A stretch of DNA of 64,000 nt from the NCBI GenBank assembly GCA_035533595.1, contig DATLTN010000003.1, positions 20,851-84,850 of the forward strand. Direction: 5' to 3'. Of this stretch, positions 43,744 to 52,686 are shown in pieces. Position numbers and translations under genes: made by a program. The notes below the pieces were generated by a model. The model saw only the letters and a program-made list of their open reading frames with translations, was not told where the DNA came from and did not search any database. The first letter of the stretch is position 1. Each line of letters starts with the position of its first letter. This DNA comes from Acidimicrobiales bacterium. GTDB taxonomy: Bacteria; Actinomycetota; Acidimicrobiia; Acidimicrobiales; Bog-793.

Positions 43744-45309
43744 TCAGACCACGAGGCCGTGGCGCATCGTGTTCTCGGTGAGCACCTTCGGGTCGACGAA
43801 GTGCTGCAGGTAGTCGGGGCCGCCGGCCTTCGTGCCGTTGCCCGAGAGGCGGTTCCCCCCGAAGGGCTGGCGGCCGACCATCGCGCCGGTCGTCGGGTGG
43901 TTCACGTAGAGGTTGCCGGCGGGCACCGCCTGCGCGACCTTCGCGACGACGGCCGGGTCGCGGGTGAACAGCCCGGCGGTGAGGGCGTAGGGGAGCTCGT
44001 CGACGCGGGCGAGCGCCTCGTCGAGCTCGCCGTAGGCCTCGAGCGCGAGGAGGGGGCCGAAGATCTCCTCGTGGAGGAGGCGCGAGCCGCCGGGGAGGCC
44101 GGTGACGAGCATCGGCGGGGCGAAAAAGCCCTCGGCGGGGAGGGACGCGACCTCGGCGAGGACCTCGCCCTCGGCGCGCGCCGTCGCCGCGTAGGAGGCG
44201 ATGCGGGCGCGGGCGGCCTCCTCGATCACCGGTGGCACCTCGGTGCCGAGCGCCTCGGCCTGACCGACCTCGAGGACCGCCACCGCGCCGGCGAGGCGTT
44301 CTGCGAGGCGCTCGGCGAGGCGCTCCGCGACGAGGACGCGTGAGGCCGCCGAGCACTTCTGCCCAGCGTAGGAGAAGGCGGAGGTGACGATCGCGGGGAC
44401 CGCCTCGTCGAGGTCGGCGTCGCGCTCGACGATGACGCAGTTCTTCCCACCGAACTCGGCGACGACCCGCTTCAGCTGGAGCTGGCCGGGGAGGACGAGC
44501 GCCGCGGCGCGCACCACCTCGAGCCCGACCGCGAGCGAGCCGGTGAAGGCAACCGTCGAGACCTCGCGGTGCGCGACGAGCGCGGCGCCGACCTCCCCCT
44601 CGCCGGGGAGGAGGGCGACGACATCGTCGGGGACACCTCCGGCGCGCAGCGCCTCGACGACGACCGCCCCGCAGGCCGGGGACTGCTCGGCCGGCTTCAG
44701 GAGCGCGGCGTTGCCGGAAGCGAGCGCGGCGCTCGTCATCCCCATTGGGATCGCCACCGGGAAGTTCCAGGGGGAGATCACCGCCGCGACCCCCCGCCCG
44801 ACGTAGGAGAGGGTGTTCGCCTCACCGGGCACGACCCCGACGGCGCCGCCCTCGGCGAGGCGGAGCGCGCCGCGCGCGTAGTACTCGAGGAAGTCGATCG
44901 CCTCGCAGACGTCCGCGTCGGCCTCCGGCCAGGGCTTCGCGCACTCGCGCACCTCGAGGGCCGCCACCTCGAGGCGACGGCTCCGCAACCAGGAGGCGGC
45001 GCCGAGGAGGGCCTCGGCGCGCTCCTCGGGCGGCCGCGCCGCCCAGCGCCGCGCCGCCACCACCCCGAGGGCGACCGCCTCGTCGACCTCGTCGGCGGTC
45101 GCCGCCGCGGCGGTCGCGACGACGCGGTCGGGGCGGCCGGGGTCGACCGAGACGAGGGCCGCATCGTGGCGCTCGCCACCCCCGACGCGCACCGGGACCC
45201 GTCGCGGCCCCTCCCGGTCGAGCGCCTCGAGCGCGCCGGCGAGGCGGTCACGGACGGCCTTGCGGCGGAGCTCGAGCGTCGGCTCGTTGGAAAAGGGCGG
45301 GAGCGTCAC
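43744..45309 (-). CDS. pruA: L-glutamate gamma-semialdehyde (P5C) dehydrogenase
   Basis: 521 residues, aldehyde-dehydrogenase superfamily. ISPWNFPVAIPMGMTSAAL, LLKPAEQSP, AFTGSLAVGLEVV and VAEFGGKN (general base Glu) lead to SYAGQKCSAASRV with the nucleophilic Cys, then EEIFGPLL and the C-terminal QPFGGNRLSGNGTKAGGPDYL, specific to the P5CDH/PutA-C group. It oxidises glutamate semialdehyde to glutamate with NAD+. GTG overlaps the proline dehydrogenase stop (GTGA), so the two halves of PutA are separate but coupled genes. Confidence 0.93.
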   Translation of the reverse strand: MTLPPFSNEPTLELRRKAVRDRLAGALEALDREGPRRVPVRVGGGERHDAALVSVDPGRPDRVVATAAAATADEVDEAVALGVVAARRWAARPPEERAEALLGAASWLRSRRLEVAALEVRECAKPWPEADADVCEAIDFLEYYARGALRLAEGGAVGVVPGEANTLSYVGRGVAAVISPWNFPVAIPMGMTSAALASGNAALLKPAEQSPACGAVVVEALRAGGVPDDVVALLPGEGEVGAALVAHREVSTVAFTGSLAVGLEVVRAAALVLPGQLQLKRVVAEFGGKNCVIVERDADLDEAVPAIVTSAFSYAGQKCSAASRVLVAERLAERLAERLAGAVAVLEVGQAEALGTEVPPVIEEAARARIASYAATARAEGEVLAEVASLPAEGFFAPPMLVTGLPGGSRLLHEEIFGPLLALEAYGELDEALARVDELPYALTAGLFTRDPAVVAKVAQAVPAGNLYVNHPTTGAMVGRQPFGGNRLSGNGTKAGGPDYLQHFVDPKVLTENTMRHGLVV

Positions 45310-46679
45310 GGCGCGACGAGGAGCTCGTCGATCGGCACCCCGCGCGCCTGCGCGCGCAGGAAGGACTCGTTGCTCGTGTTCTCAAGGAGGCGACGCACGA
45401 GGTAGGCCATGCCGGCGACGAGGTCGCCGACGGGCGAGTAGACGCGGACGCGCAGCCCGAGCGAGGAGAGGCCGCGCGCCAGTTCGTCGCCGAGGCCGCG
45501 CAGCACCTGCAGCTCGAGCTCGGAGTCGGGGGCGCCGAGCTCGCGGCTCTTCGCGACCGCGTGCGCGACCGAGCGCAGGTTGTGCGAGGCGATCGCCACC
45601 CGCACCGCCGGTCGGGCGGCGAGCAGGCGACGGGTGAGCAGCTCGAAGTTCTCGTCCGAGCGCGCCTTGTCGACAAAGACGGGGGTCTCCCATCCGTGCT
45701 GGCGGGCCTCGGTCACCTCGTGGTCCCAGTAGGCGCCCTTCACGAGGCGGACGACGAGGGGGGTGGCGCGGCGCACCCGCCCGGCGAAGGCGAGGATCTC
45801 GTCGAGCTCGGCCGCCGAGTCGCGGAGGTAGGCCTGCAGCACGAGGCCCGCCGAGGGGCCGTCGGCGAACTCCTCCTCGGCGAGGACCCCGAGGACGAGG
45901 GTGAGGATCGCGTCGCGGGTGTCGAGGGACTCCATGTCGATGTGCAGGTGCGCCCCGAGGGCGCGCGCCAGGCGCAAGAGCGAGCGGAGACGGACGAGGG
46001 CGTCGGCGATCCCCGCCTCGGGCGCCTCGGGGCGCAGGCGGGCGGTGAGCGCGGAGATCTTCACCGAGAGGTTCACCCGCGCCAGCACCCCGGAGGCGTC
46101 GCCTTCGAGGCGGGGCTGCGGCGGGAAGGCGGCCGCCCGGCGGGCGAGGACCTCGAGGGTCGCCGCGCAGCGCGCCGCGTAGGCGTCGGCCTCCTCCTCG
46201 GTCACCGTCGCCTCCCCGAGCAGGTCGACCGAGGAGGCGATGCCGGAGCGCCACAGCGCTTCGAGCGTCGCCGCGGCGTCACCCGGGCGCTCGCCGGCGA
46301 TGAAGCGGCGGGCGAGGTGGCGGACCGAGAGGCCGGCGCCGGCGGCGACGAGGGGGCGCGCCGGCGGGAGGGCCCCGAGGCGGTTCGCGAGCCGCAGCGC
46401 GAGCGGGAGCGAAGGCACCCCTCGCAGGTAGGCGAGGAGGTGCCCCACGACCTCGGCGGCGGTCCTGCAGGCGGGCATCACGTCGACGAAGCGGAAGAGC
46501 GCGGCGCGCAGCTCGGCGTCGTCGGCGACCACCGCGTTCACCTTCGCGTCGAGGATCTGGAGCGGCCGGCGGGAGGGCGGCGGCAGGGCGGCGGCGATCT
46601 CGCGGCCGATCGCCACGATCGCGGCCTCCTGCGGCGCGGCGAGCGCCGCCTCTGACCCGCTCGGACCGCTTCCCGCCAC
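45306..46679 (-). CDS. Proline dehydrogenase
   Basis: 457 residues, FAD-linked PRODH barrel. It converts proline to P5C, which the next gene oxidises. Visible marks are VNLSVKISALTARLRP, LHIDMESLDTRDAILTLV, GLVLQAYLRDSAAEL, VVRLVKGAYWDHEV, VAIASHNLRSVAHA, LELQVLRGLGDELARGL and VRVYSPVGDLVAGMAYLVRRLLENTSNESF, the PutA-type order with the substrate-binding Arg pair in YLVRRLLEN. The N-terminal 140 residues are helical as in PutA. It starts with GTG at 46679. Confidence 0.94.
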   Translation of the reverse strand: MAGSGPSGSEAALAAPQEAAIVAIGREIAAALPPPSRRPLQILDAKVNAVVADDAELRAALFRFVDVMPACRTAAEVVGHLLAYLRGVPSLPLALRLANRLGALPPARPLVAAGAGLSVRHLARRFIAGERPGDAAATLEALWRSGIASSVDLLGEATVTEEEADAYAARCAATLEVLARRAAAFPPQPRLEGDASGVLARVNLSVKISALTARLRPEAPEAGIADALVRLRSLLRLARALGAHLHIDMESLDTRDAILTLVLGVLAEEEFADGPSAGLVLQAYLRDSAAELDEILAFAGRVRRATPLVVRLVKGAYWDHEVTEARQHGWETPVFVDKARSDENFELLTRRLLAARPAVRVAIASHNLRSVAHAVAKSRELGAPDSELELQVLRGLGDELARGLSSLGLRVRVYSPVGDLVAGMAYLVRRLLENTSNESFLRAQARGVPIDELLVAP

Positions 46680-46728
46680 CGCCGTCGATCCTACGGTCGG
46701 CGCCCGGAGCGGTCCGCTCCCGCCGCCC

Positions 46729-47481
46729 TCAGAACTGGTAGCGGCGGAGGCCGCCGTCGACGGGGATCACGGTCCCGGTGAGGTAGCGGGCCGCCGGCGA
46801 ACAGAGGAAGCAGACGAGGTTCGCGACGTCGCTCGGCGCGCCGTACTCGCCGACGGGGATCTCGTGCTCGGACTGCCAGAGACGGTACTCGGGCGAGTAG
46901 TTGCGCTCGATCTGCTCGCTCATGATCCGCCCCGGCGGGATCGAGTTCACGGTGATGCCGTGACGCCCGACCTCGCGCGAGAGGCCCTTGGAGAAGGCGT
47001 GCATCGCCGCCTTCGCGCAGAAGGCGCCGTTCAGCCCCTCGGGCTCGGACTTGCCGGTGATGTTCACGATCCGCCCCCAGCCGGAGGCGATCATCTGGTC
47101 GAGGAGAGCCATCGTGAGCTGCCGCTGGCGGGTGAAGTTGAGGGTCAGTGCCTCCTCCCAGTCCTCCTCGGTGGCCGCCAGCGAGAAGGGTCGGCTGCCG
47201 CCGGCGTTGTTCACGAGGATCTCCACCGAGCCGAGGCCGGCGAGCGCGGCGGCCGCGATCTCCGCGGGGGCGCCCCGCTCGAGGAGGTCGGCGACGACGA
47301 CCACCGGCTCGGGGCCGCCCGCCTCGACGATCTCGCCGGCGAGCTTCTCGAGGCGCTCGCGGCGGCGCGCCGTCACCGAGACGCGCACCCCCTCGCGACC
47401 GAGGGCGAAGGCCGTCCCGTAGCCGATGCCGCTCGAGGCCCCGGTGACGAGGGCGGTGTGGCCGGCGAGTTCGAGCTCCAT
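46729..47481 (-). CDS. Short-chain dehydrogenase/reductase with atypical active site
   Basis: 250 residues. Cofactor motif TGASSGIGYG is at 13-22 and VNNAGGSRPF near 90. In the catalytic region NITGKSEPEGLNGAFCAKAAMHAFSKGLS the usual YxxxK reads FCAK, so Tyr is replaced by Phe, and the preceding Ser is not clear. GITVNSIPPGRIMSEQI and IPVDGGLRRYQF complete the fold. A related SDR group with this layout exists, so the protein is probably functional in a special reaction, but I cannot name it. ATG at 47481 has GGAAG upstream. Confidence 0.82.
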   Translation of the reverse strand: MELELAGHTALVTGASSGIGYGTAFALGREGVRVSVTARRRERLEKLAGEIVEAGGPEPVVVVADLLERGAPAEIAAAALAGLGSVEILVNNAGGSRPFSLAATEEDWEEALTLNFTRQRQLTMALLDQMIASGWGRIVNITGKSEPEGLNGAFCAKAAMHAFSKGLSREVGRHGITVNSIPPGRIMSEQIERNYSPEYRLWQSEHEIPVGEYGAPSDVANLVCFLCSPAARYLTGTVIPVDGGLRRYQF

Positions 47482-47539
47482 TGGACTTCCTCCCGCGCCC
47501 GCGGGCGCTGTCGGGTGCGGCGGCCGCGTGGCCGGGTGA

Positions 47540-48709
47540 TCAGCTGAAGGCGCTCTCGCCGGTGAGCGCGCGCCCGACCGAGAGGAGGTGGACCTCCTCG
47601 GTGCCCTCGTAGGTGAGGACGGTCTCGAGGTTCGAGACGTGGCGCATCACGCCGTAGTCGAGGGTGATGCCATTTCCGCCGAGGATGGTGCGGGCCTGGC
47701 GGGCGATGTCGAGCGCGGCGCGCACGTTGTTCAGCTTGCCGAGGCTGATCTGGTCGGGGCGGATCGTCCCCGCCTGTTTCAGCCTGCCGAGGTGGCCGGC
47801 GAGGAGCGTCGCCGTCGAGAGGTGGGTGGCCATCGCCGCCAGCTTGGCCTGGGTGAGCTGGAACGAGGAGAGGGGCCGGCCGAAGACCTGCCGCTCCGCG
47901 GCGTAGGAGAGCGCTGTCTCGAGGCAGCTGCGCGCCGCCCCGAGAACACCGAAGATGATCCCGAAGCGGGCCTCGTTGAGGCACGAGAGGGGGCCGCGGA
48001 GGCCACTCGCCCCCCCGAGGAGCGCGCTCGCCGGCAGCCGGCACTGGTCAAAGGAGAGCGCGCTCGTGATGCTCGCCCGCATCGAGAGCTTGTGGTGGAT
48101 GTCGCTGGCGGTGAAGCCGGGGGTCCCCTTCGGCACGAGAAAGCCGCGGATCCCCTCGTCGGTCTGCGCCCAGACGACCGCGACGTCGGCGATCGAGCCG
48201 TTGGTGATCCACAGCTTCGCACCGTCAAGGACGTAGTCCCCGTCGACGCGCCGCGCCCTCGTGCGCATCGCGCCGGGGTCGCTCCCGGCATCGGGCTCGG
48301 TGAGGCCGAAGCAGCCGAGGAGCGCTCCGCTGCGCAGTCCGGGAAGCCACTCCGCTCGCTGGTCGGCCGAGCCGAAGGTCGCGATCGCGTGCATCGCGAG
48401 CGAGCCCTGCACCGAGACGAATGAGCGGAGGCCCGAGTCGCCGGCCTCGAGCTCGAGGCAGGCGAGGCCGTAGGCGGTCGGCGTCGCGGCGACGCCCTCC
48501 TCGTCGGGGATGAGCATCCCGAACAGGCCGAGCGCGCCGATCTCGCGCACGAGCTCGGTCGGGAAGCGGCCGGCTTCGTAGCACTCCTCGATCACCGGCA
48601 TCACGCGGTCGCCGACGAACCGCCGCACCGTCTGCGCGACGAGCTGCTCCTCGGGGGAGTAGAGGTTGGCGAGATCGAGCAGGTCGGCGGGGTCGGGCAT
48701 CGGGGGCAT
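47540..48709 (-). CDS. Acyl-CoA dehydrogenase, glutaryl-CoA dehydrogenase type
   Basis: 389 residues. GDSGLRSFVSVQGSLAMHAI and GCFGLTEPDAGSDPGAM are typical of the glutaryl-CoA dehydrogenase branch, which oxidatively decarboxylates glutaryl-CoA to crotonyl-CoA. ARFGI carries the Arg that binds the second carboxylate, and VLTYEGTEEVHLLSVGRALTG holds the catalytic Glu. FAD contacts come from WITNG and QVFGRPLSSFQLTQ. Crotonyl-CoA could then enter the hydratase and dehydrogenases at 52.7-55.2 kb. ATG at 48709 is behind AAGGAGA; an ATG three codons on is also possible. Confidence 0.88.
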   Translation of the reverse strand: MPPMPDPADLLDLANLYSPEEQLVAQTVRRFVGDRVMPVIEECYEAGRFPTELVREIGALGLFGMLIPDEEGVAATPTAYGLACLELEAGDSGLRSFVSVQGSLAMHAIATFGSADQRAEWLPGLRSGALLGCFGLTEPDAGSDPGAMRTRARRVDGDYVLDGAKLWITNGSIADVAVVWAQTDEGIRGFLVPKGTPGFTASDIHHKLSMRASITSALSFDQCRLPASALLGGASGLRGPLSCLNEARFGIIFGVLGAARSCLETALSYAAERQVFGRPLSSFQLTQAKLAAMATHLSTATLLAGHLGRLKQAGTIRPDQISLGKLNNVRAALDIARQARTILGGNGITLDYGVMRHVSNLETVLTYEGTEEVHLLSVGRALTGESAFS

Positions 48710-48808
48710 CAGGGTCTCCTTCGGCGGCCGCCAAGGATAGGACGGCGGCGCGGCGTCCCAGCGGTTGCAGGGCGGGAAGGGCGCGGCCGCGGTCGATAGG
48801 GTGCGGCC

Positions 48809-49576
48809 GTGCCCGAGGACCCCACCGCCCTGTTCCGCCTGGACGGCAAGGTCGCGCTGCTCACCGGTGCCTCCTCCGGCCTCGGCCGCCGCTTCGCCGA
48901 GGTCCTCTCGGCCGCGGGGGCGACGGTCGTCGTCGCCGCCCGGCGTGCCGCGGCGCTCGAGGAGCTCGCCGCGACGCTGCCCGGCGTGGTCGCGGTGCCG
49001 ACCGACGTCACGGTCGAGTCCGAGCTCGCCCACCTCGTCGAGGAGACCGTCGGGCGCTTCGGACGGGTGGACGTGCTGGTGAACAACGCAGGGGCCGTCG
49101 CGGTGGTGCCAGCGCTCGAGGAGGAGCCGGCGAGCTTCCGACGGATCCTCGAGGTCAACGTCACCGCCCCCTTCGTGCTCTCCCAGCTCGTCGCCCGCCA
49201 CATGGTGAGCGACGGTGGCGGCACGATCGTGAACGTCGCCTCGGTCCTCGGGCTCATCGCCTCGGGGCGGATCCCGCAGGCGAGCTACTCGGCGAGCAAG
49301 GGGGCGCTCGTCAACCTCACCCGCGAGCTCGCCGCGCAGTGGGCCGACAAGGGCGTCCGGGTGAACGCGCTTGCGCCCGGCTGGTTCGCCTCGGAGATGA
49401 CCGCCGAGATGTTCGCGAGCGAGCGGGGGCGGCGCTTCATCGAGCGCAACACGCCGATGGGCCGCGCCGGCGAGGAAGGCGAGCTCGACGGCGCGCTGCT
49501 CTTCCTCGCCTCCCCGGCCAGCAGCTTCGTGACCGGTCAGGTGCTCTGCGTGGACGGTGGCTGGACGATCGTCTGA
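48809..49576 (+). CDS. SDR-family oxidoreductase
   Basis: 255 residues, classical SDR. TGASSGLGRRFAE (about 19-31), VLVNNAGAVAVV (about 89-100), NVASVLGL (catalytic Ser), ASYSASKGALVNL (Tyr and Lys) and VRVNALAPGWFASEM are all intact, with GQVLCVDGGWTIV at the end. NAD(P)-dependent oxidation or reduction of a hydroxyl/keto group, possibly of a hydroxyacyl-CoA, is likely. The GTG at 48809 lies 6 nt after TAGGGT, so it is probably leaderless. Its last 40 bp overlap the convergent acyl-CoA ligase. Confidence 0.9.
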   Translation: MPEDPTALFRLDGKVALLTGASSGLGRRFAEVLSAAGATVVVAARRAAALEELAATLPGVVAVPTDVTVESELAHLVEETVGRFGRVDVLVNNAGAVAVVPALEEEPASFRRILEVNVTAPFVLSQLVARHMVSDGGGTIVNVASVLGLIASGRIPQASYSASKGALVNLTRELAAQWADKGVRVNALAPGWFASEMTAEMFASERGRRFIERNTPMGRAGEEGELDGALLFLASPASSFVTGQVLCVDGGWTIV

Positions 49577-51135
49577 GCCGCCGCGAGCTCGGCGCGCAGC
49601 ACGTGCTTCTGCACCTTGCCGGTGGCGGTCTTCGGCAGCGCGGAGAAGCGCACCGCGCGCGGCGCCTTGAAGTGCGCGAGGCGCTCCCGGCAGAACGAGA
49701 TGAGCTCCTCGCCGCTCACCTCGGCGCCCGCCTTCAGCGTGACGAAGGCGTAGGGGACCTCGCCCCACGTCGCGTCGGGCGCGGCGACGACCGCCGACTC
49801 GAGGACCGCGGGATGGGCCGCGAGGGCGCGCTCCACCTCCACCGAGGCGACGTTCTCGCCGCCGGTGATGATGATGTCCTTGGCGCGATCCCGCAGCTCC
49901 ACGTAGCCGTCGGGGTGACAGACGCCGAGGTCGCCGGTGAACAGCCAGCCGTCGCGCACCGCCGCGGCCGTGGCCTCGGGGTCGGCGTAGTAACCGGCCA
50001 TCACGTTGTTGCCGCGCAGGGCGATCTCACCGATCGTCTCGCCGTCGGCGGGGACCTCGCTGCCGTCCTGGGCGAGGACCCGCAGCCCGCCGCTCACCAC
50101 GTTGCCGATCCCCTGGCGGGCGTTCAGCGCGGCCTGCGCCGCGGGGCTCTCGGCGGACCACGCCGGCTGCCAGACGTTGGTCACCGCCGGGCCGTAGCTC
50201 TCGGTGAGGCCGTAGAGGTGGGTGACGGTGAGCTCGAGGGCGGCGAGGCGCTCGAGGAGGGCCGGCGAGGGCGGCGCACCGCCGGTCGTCGCCGCGACGG
50301 CGCGCCGCGGCGGGGCGGCAGCGGGCTGGGAGGCCGCCTCGGCGATCATCGTGAGCACCGTCGGCGCCGCCGAGAGGTGGGTGATCCCCCCGGCGGCGAG
50401 CTCCGCCCAGGCGGCGGCGGGGTCGAAGAGGCGCAGGCAGCGGTGCTCGCCGCCCGCCGCGGTGACCGCCCAGGTGATGCACCAGCCGTCGCAGTGGAAC
50501 ATCGGCAGCGTCCACAGGTAGCGGGACTCGGTGCCGAGGCGGAGGTGGAAGGCCATCGCCAGCGCCTGCAGGTAGGCGCCGCGATGGTTGTACATCACAC
50601 CCTTCGGCTGGCCGGTGCTGCCGCTCGTGTAGTTGATCGCCAGCAGGCTGTGCTCCTCGGGAGCGGCGCGCGACGTCGCCGCGGCGCCGGCGAGGAAGGC
50701 CTCGTAGCCACCGTCGCCCTCGACGAGCAGACGGATGCCGCTGCGCTCGGCGACCTCGGCGGCGAGGGGGGCGAGCTCGGCGGTGGCGACGAGGAGCGCC
50801 GCGCCGCAGTGACCCACCATGTAGGCGAGGTCGTCGGCGGTGAGGCGGAAGTTCAACGGCACGAGGACGGCGCCGGCGAGCGGCACGCCGTGGTGCAGCT
50901 CGAGCATCACGTGGCTGTTCGTGCACAGCGCCGCGACGCGCCCACCGGGGGCGAGGCCGCTATCGACGAGGGCGCTCGCGAGGCGGCGGCAGCGCTCGGC
51001 GAACTCGCCGTAGCTGAGCGAGCGGCCACCGTCGACGATCGCCGTCCGCTCCGCGAAGACGGCCGCGGCGCGCTCCAGGAAGAGGGTGGGGCTGAGCGGC
51101 GTCTCGGCGGCTCCCGCCACGAGCTCCAAGGCCAT
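49537..51135 (-). CDS. AMP-forming acyl-CoA synthetase
   Basis: 532 residues. The P-loop YTSGSTGQPKGVMYNHRG is near 170-187, TTGGAPPSP near 287, LYGLTESYGP near 307, LFTGDLGVCHPDGYVELRDRAKDIIITGGENV near 410-440, and the adenylation Lys in LPKTATGKVQKH near 510. The motif WTLPMFHCDGW is typical of medium/long-chain or aromatic acyl-CoA ligases of the FadD/Alk type. It activates an acid to acyl-CoA for the neighbouring enzymes; the chain is not evident. ATG at 51135; no strong ribosome site. Confidence 0.9.
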   Translation of the reverse strand: MALELVAGAAETPLSPTLFLERAAAVFAERTAIVDGGRSLSYGEFAERCRRLASALVDSGLAPGGRVAALCTNSHVMLELHHGVPLAGAVLVPLNFRLTADDLAYMVGHCGAALLVATAELAPLAAEVAERSGIRLLVEGDGGYEAFLAGAAATSRAAPEEHSLLAINYTSGSTGQPKGVMYNHRGAYLQALAMAFHLRLGTESRYLWTLPMFHCDGWCITWAVTAAGGEHRCLRLFDPAAAWAELAAGGITHLSAAPTVLTMIAEAASQPAAAPPRRAVAATTGGAPPSPALLERLAALELTVTHLYGLTESYGPAVTNVWQPAWSAESPAAQAALNARQGIGNVVSGGLRVLAQDGSEVPADGETIGEIALRGNNVMAGYYADPEATAAAVRDGWLFTGDLGVCHPDGYVELRDRAKDIIITGGENVASVEVERALAAHPAVLESAVVAAPDATWGEVPYAFVTLKAGAEVSGEELISFCRERLAHFKAPRAVRFSALPKTATGKVQKHVLRAELAAAQTIVQPPSTQST

Positions 51136-51246
51136 CGCTGCGGTGGGCGCCGCAGCGCCCCCCTCCCCCCTTCCCGCACCCTGCGGTCATGCGCGCGACC
51201 GCGCGCGGCACCGTAGGGGAAGGTCCCGGTGGCGGCAACCGGCCGA

Positions 51247-51275
51247 TTGCCGCGCCGGGAGCGCTCCAGTACCGT
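51247..51275 (+). promoter_or_regulatory. Promoter of the HpaB/AbfD-hydratase-dehydrogenase operon
   Basis: TTGCCG (51247-51252), a 17-nt spacer and TACCGT (51270-51275) precede the ATG at 51283 by 7 nt. No Shine-Dalgarno sequence is present, so the message is probably leaderless. Confidence 0.6.
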
Positions 51276-51282
51276 CGCCGCG

Positions 51283-52686
51283 ATGGCGATGCGGACGGCA
51301 GACCAGTACCGCGAGGGGCTCCGGGACGGGCGCGTCGTCTACTACCGGGGAGAGCGGGTCGCCGACGTCACCGCGCACGAGGAGCTGCGGGTCGCCGTCG
51401 ACCATGCGGCGCTCGACTTCGTCCTCACCGAGGAGCACCGCGAGCTCGCCGTCGCCGACGACGGGGAGGGGCCCTACAGCGCCTACTACCGCGTCCCCCG
51501 CTCCGCCGAGGACCTCCTCCGCCGCTCGGCGCTCATCGAGGCGAGCACCGCGGCGGGCGGGACCCTCGTCACCCTCGTCCGCGAGATCGGCACCGACGCG
51601 CTCTTCGCGCTGCTGCGCGTCCTCGACGGCGAGGCGCGCGCACGCGCCGAGCGCTACCACCGCTTCTGCCGCGACGGTGACCTCACCCTCGCCGTCGCGC
51701 AGACCGACGTGAAAGGTGACCGCGCCCTCGCGCCGAGCGCGCAGGGCGACCCCGACCTCTACGTGCGCGTCGTCGAGGAGCGCGCGGACGGGATCGTCGT
51801 GCGCGGAGCGAAGGTGCACACCTCGGTGAGCGCCAACGTCGACGAGCTGATCGTGCTGCCGACGCGGGCGATGGGCCCCGACGACGCCGACTACGCCGTC
51901 GCCTTCGCCGTCCCGGTGGCGACCGAGGGGCTCAGCCTCTACGTCTCCTCGTACGCGGCCGGGGCCCGCGACCCCTTCGAGTTCCCGCTCTCGAGCCGCC
52001 ACAAGATGCTCGAGAGCCTGACGGTCTTCGACGACGTCTTCGTCCCGAGCGAGCGCGTCTTCTGCTGCCGGCGCACCGAGCTCGCCGGCCCGCTCGCCCT
52101 CACCTTCGTCGAGTACCACCGCTTCACCGCCGTGAGCTACAAGCTCCCCCTCCTCGACGCGCTCGTCGGCGCCGCGGCGGTGATCGCCGAGATGAACGGG
52201 ATCGCCCGCGCCGGCCACGTGCGCGACAAGCTCGCCCGCCTCGTCGGCTACGCGGAGACGGTGCGCGGCCTCACCGAGCTCGCCGCGCGGCGCGCGCAGC
52301 TCGCGCCCGACGGGATCGCCTACCCCGACCCGATGACGACGAACATCGCCAAGTACACCTTCGCCACCGGCTACCACGAGGCGCTCGAGATCGTGCAGGA
52401 CCTCGCCGGCGGGCTGCTCGTGACGGGACCGGGCGCCGAGGACTGGGCGTCGGAGGAGGTGCGCCCCGTCCTCGAGAAGTACTTCGCCGCCGCCGTCCCC
52501 GCCGCCGAGCGGCTGCCGATGATGCACCTCATCTCCGATCTCACCTCGCGGGACTTCGGCGGCTACCAGGCGGTGCTCGCGGTGCACGCCGAGGGGTCGA
52601 TCGAGGCCGAGAAGCTGCAGCTCCTGCGGGCCTACGACGCGCGGGGCGCGGTGGCCTACGCCCGCTCGCTGGCGGGGCTCGACTGA
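51283..52686 (+). CDS. HpaB/AbfD-family flavoprotein (4-hydroxyphenylacetate hydroxylase / 4-hydroxybutyryl-CoA dehydratase superfamily)
   Basis: 467 residues. TADQYREGLRDGRVVYYRGERV opens the family, then AQTDVKGDRALAPSAQ, VRGAKVHTSVSANVDELIVLPTRAM, FVEYHRFTAVSYKLPLLDALVGAAAVIAEMNGIARAGHVRDKLARL and LAGGLLVTGPGAEDW. The overall pattern is nearer AbfD (4-hydroxybutyryl-CoA dehydratase), but the cysteines that bind its 4Fe-4S cluster (C99, C103, C299 of the clostridial enzyme) are not at the expected places (LVREIGTDALFALL; HRFTAVSYK). The His of HRF may be kept. A dehydratase of that type is thus doubtful; a flavin monooxygenase is the alternative. First gene of a four-gene operon. Confidence 0.78.
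   Translation: MAMRTADQYREGLRDGRVVYYRGERVADVTAHEELRVAVDHAALDFVLTEEHRELAVADDGEGPYSAYYRVPRSAEDLLRRSALIEASTAAGGTLVTLVREIGTDALFALLRVLDGEARARAERYHRFCRDGDLTLAVAQTDVKGDRALAPSAQGDPDLYVRVVEERADGIVVRGAKVHTSVSANVDELIVLPTRAMGPDDADYAVAFAVPVATEGLSLYVSSYAAGARDPFEFPLSSRHKMLESLTVFDDVFVPSERVFCCRRTELAGPLALTFVEYHRFTAVSYKLPLLDALVGAAAVIAEMNGIARAGHVRDKLARLVGYAETVRGLTELAARRAQLAPDGIAYPDPMTTNIAKYTFATGYHEALEIVQDLAGGLLVTGPGAEDWASEEVRPVLEKYFAAAVPAAERLPMMHLISDLTSRDFGGYQAVLAVHAEGSIEAEKLQLLRAYDARGAVAYARSLAGLD

Noticed and set aside
51283..52686. 4-hydroxybutyryl-CoA dehydratase proper, hence a 3HP/4HB-type carbon-fixation cycle
   Set aside because: The Fe-S ligand cysteines are missing, and no other enzyme specific to that cycle is in the window.
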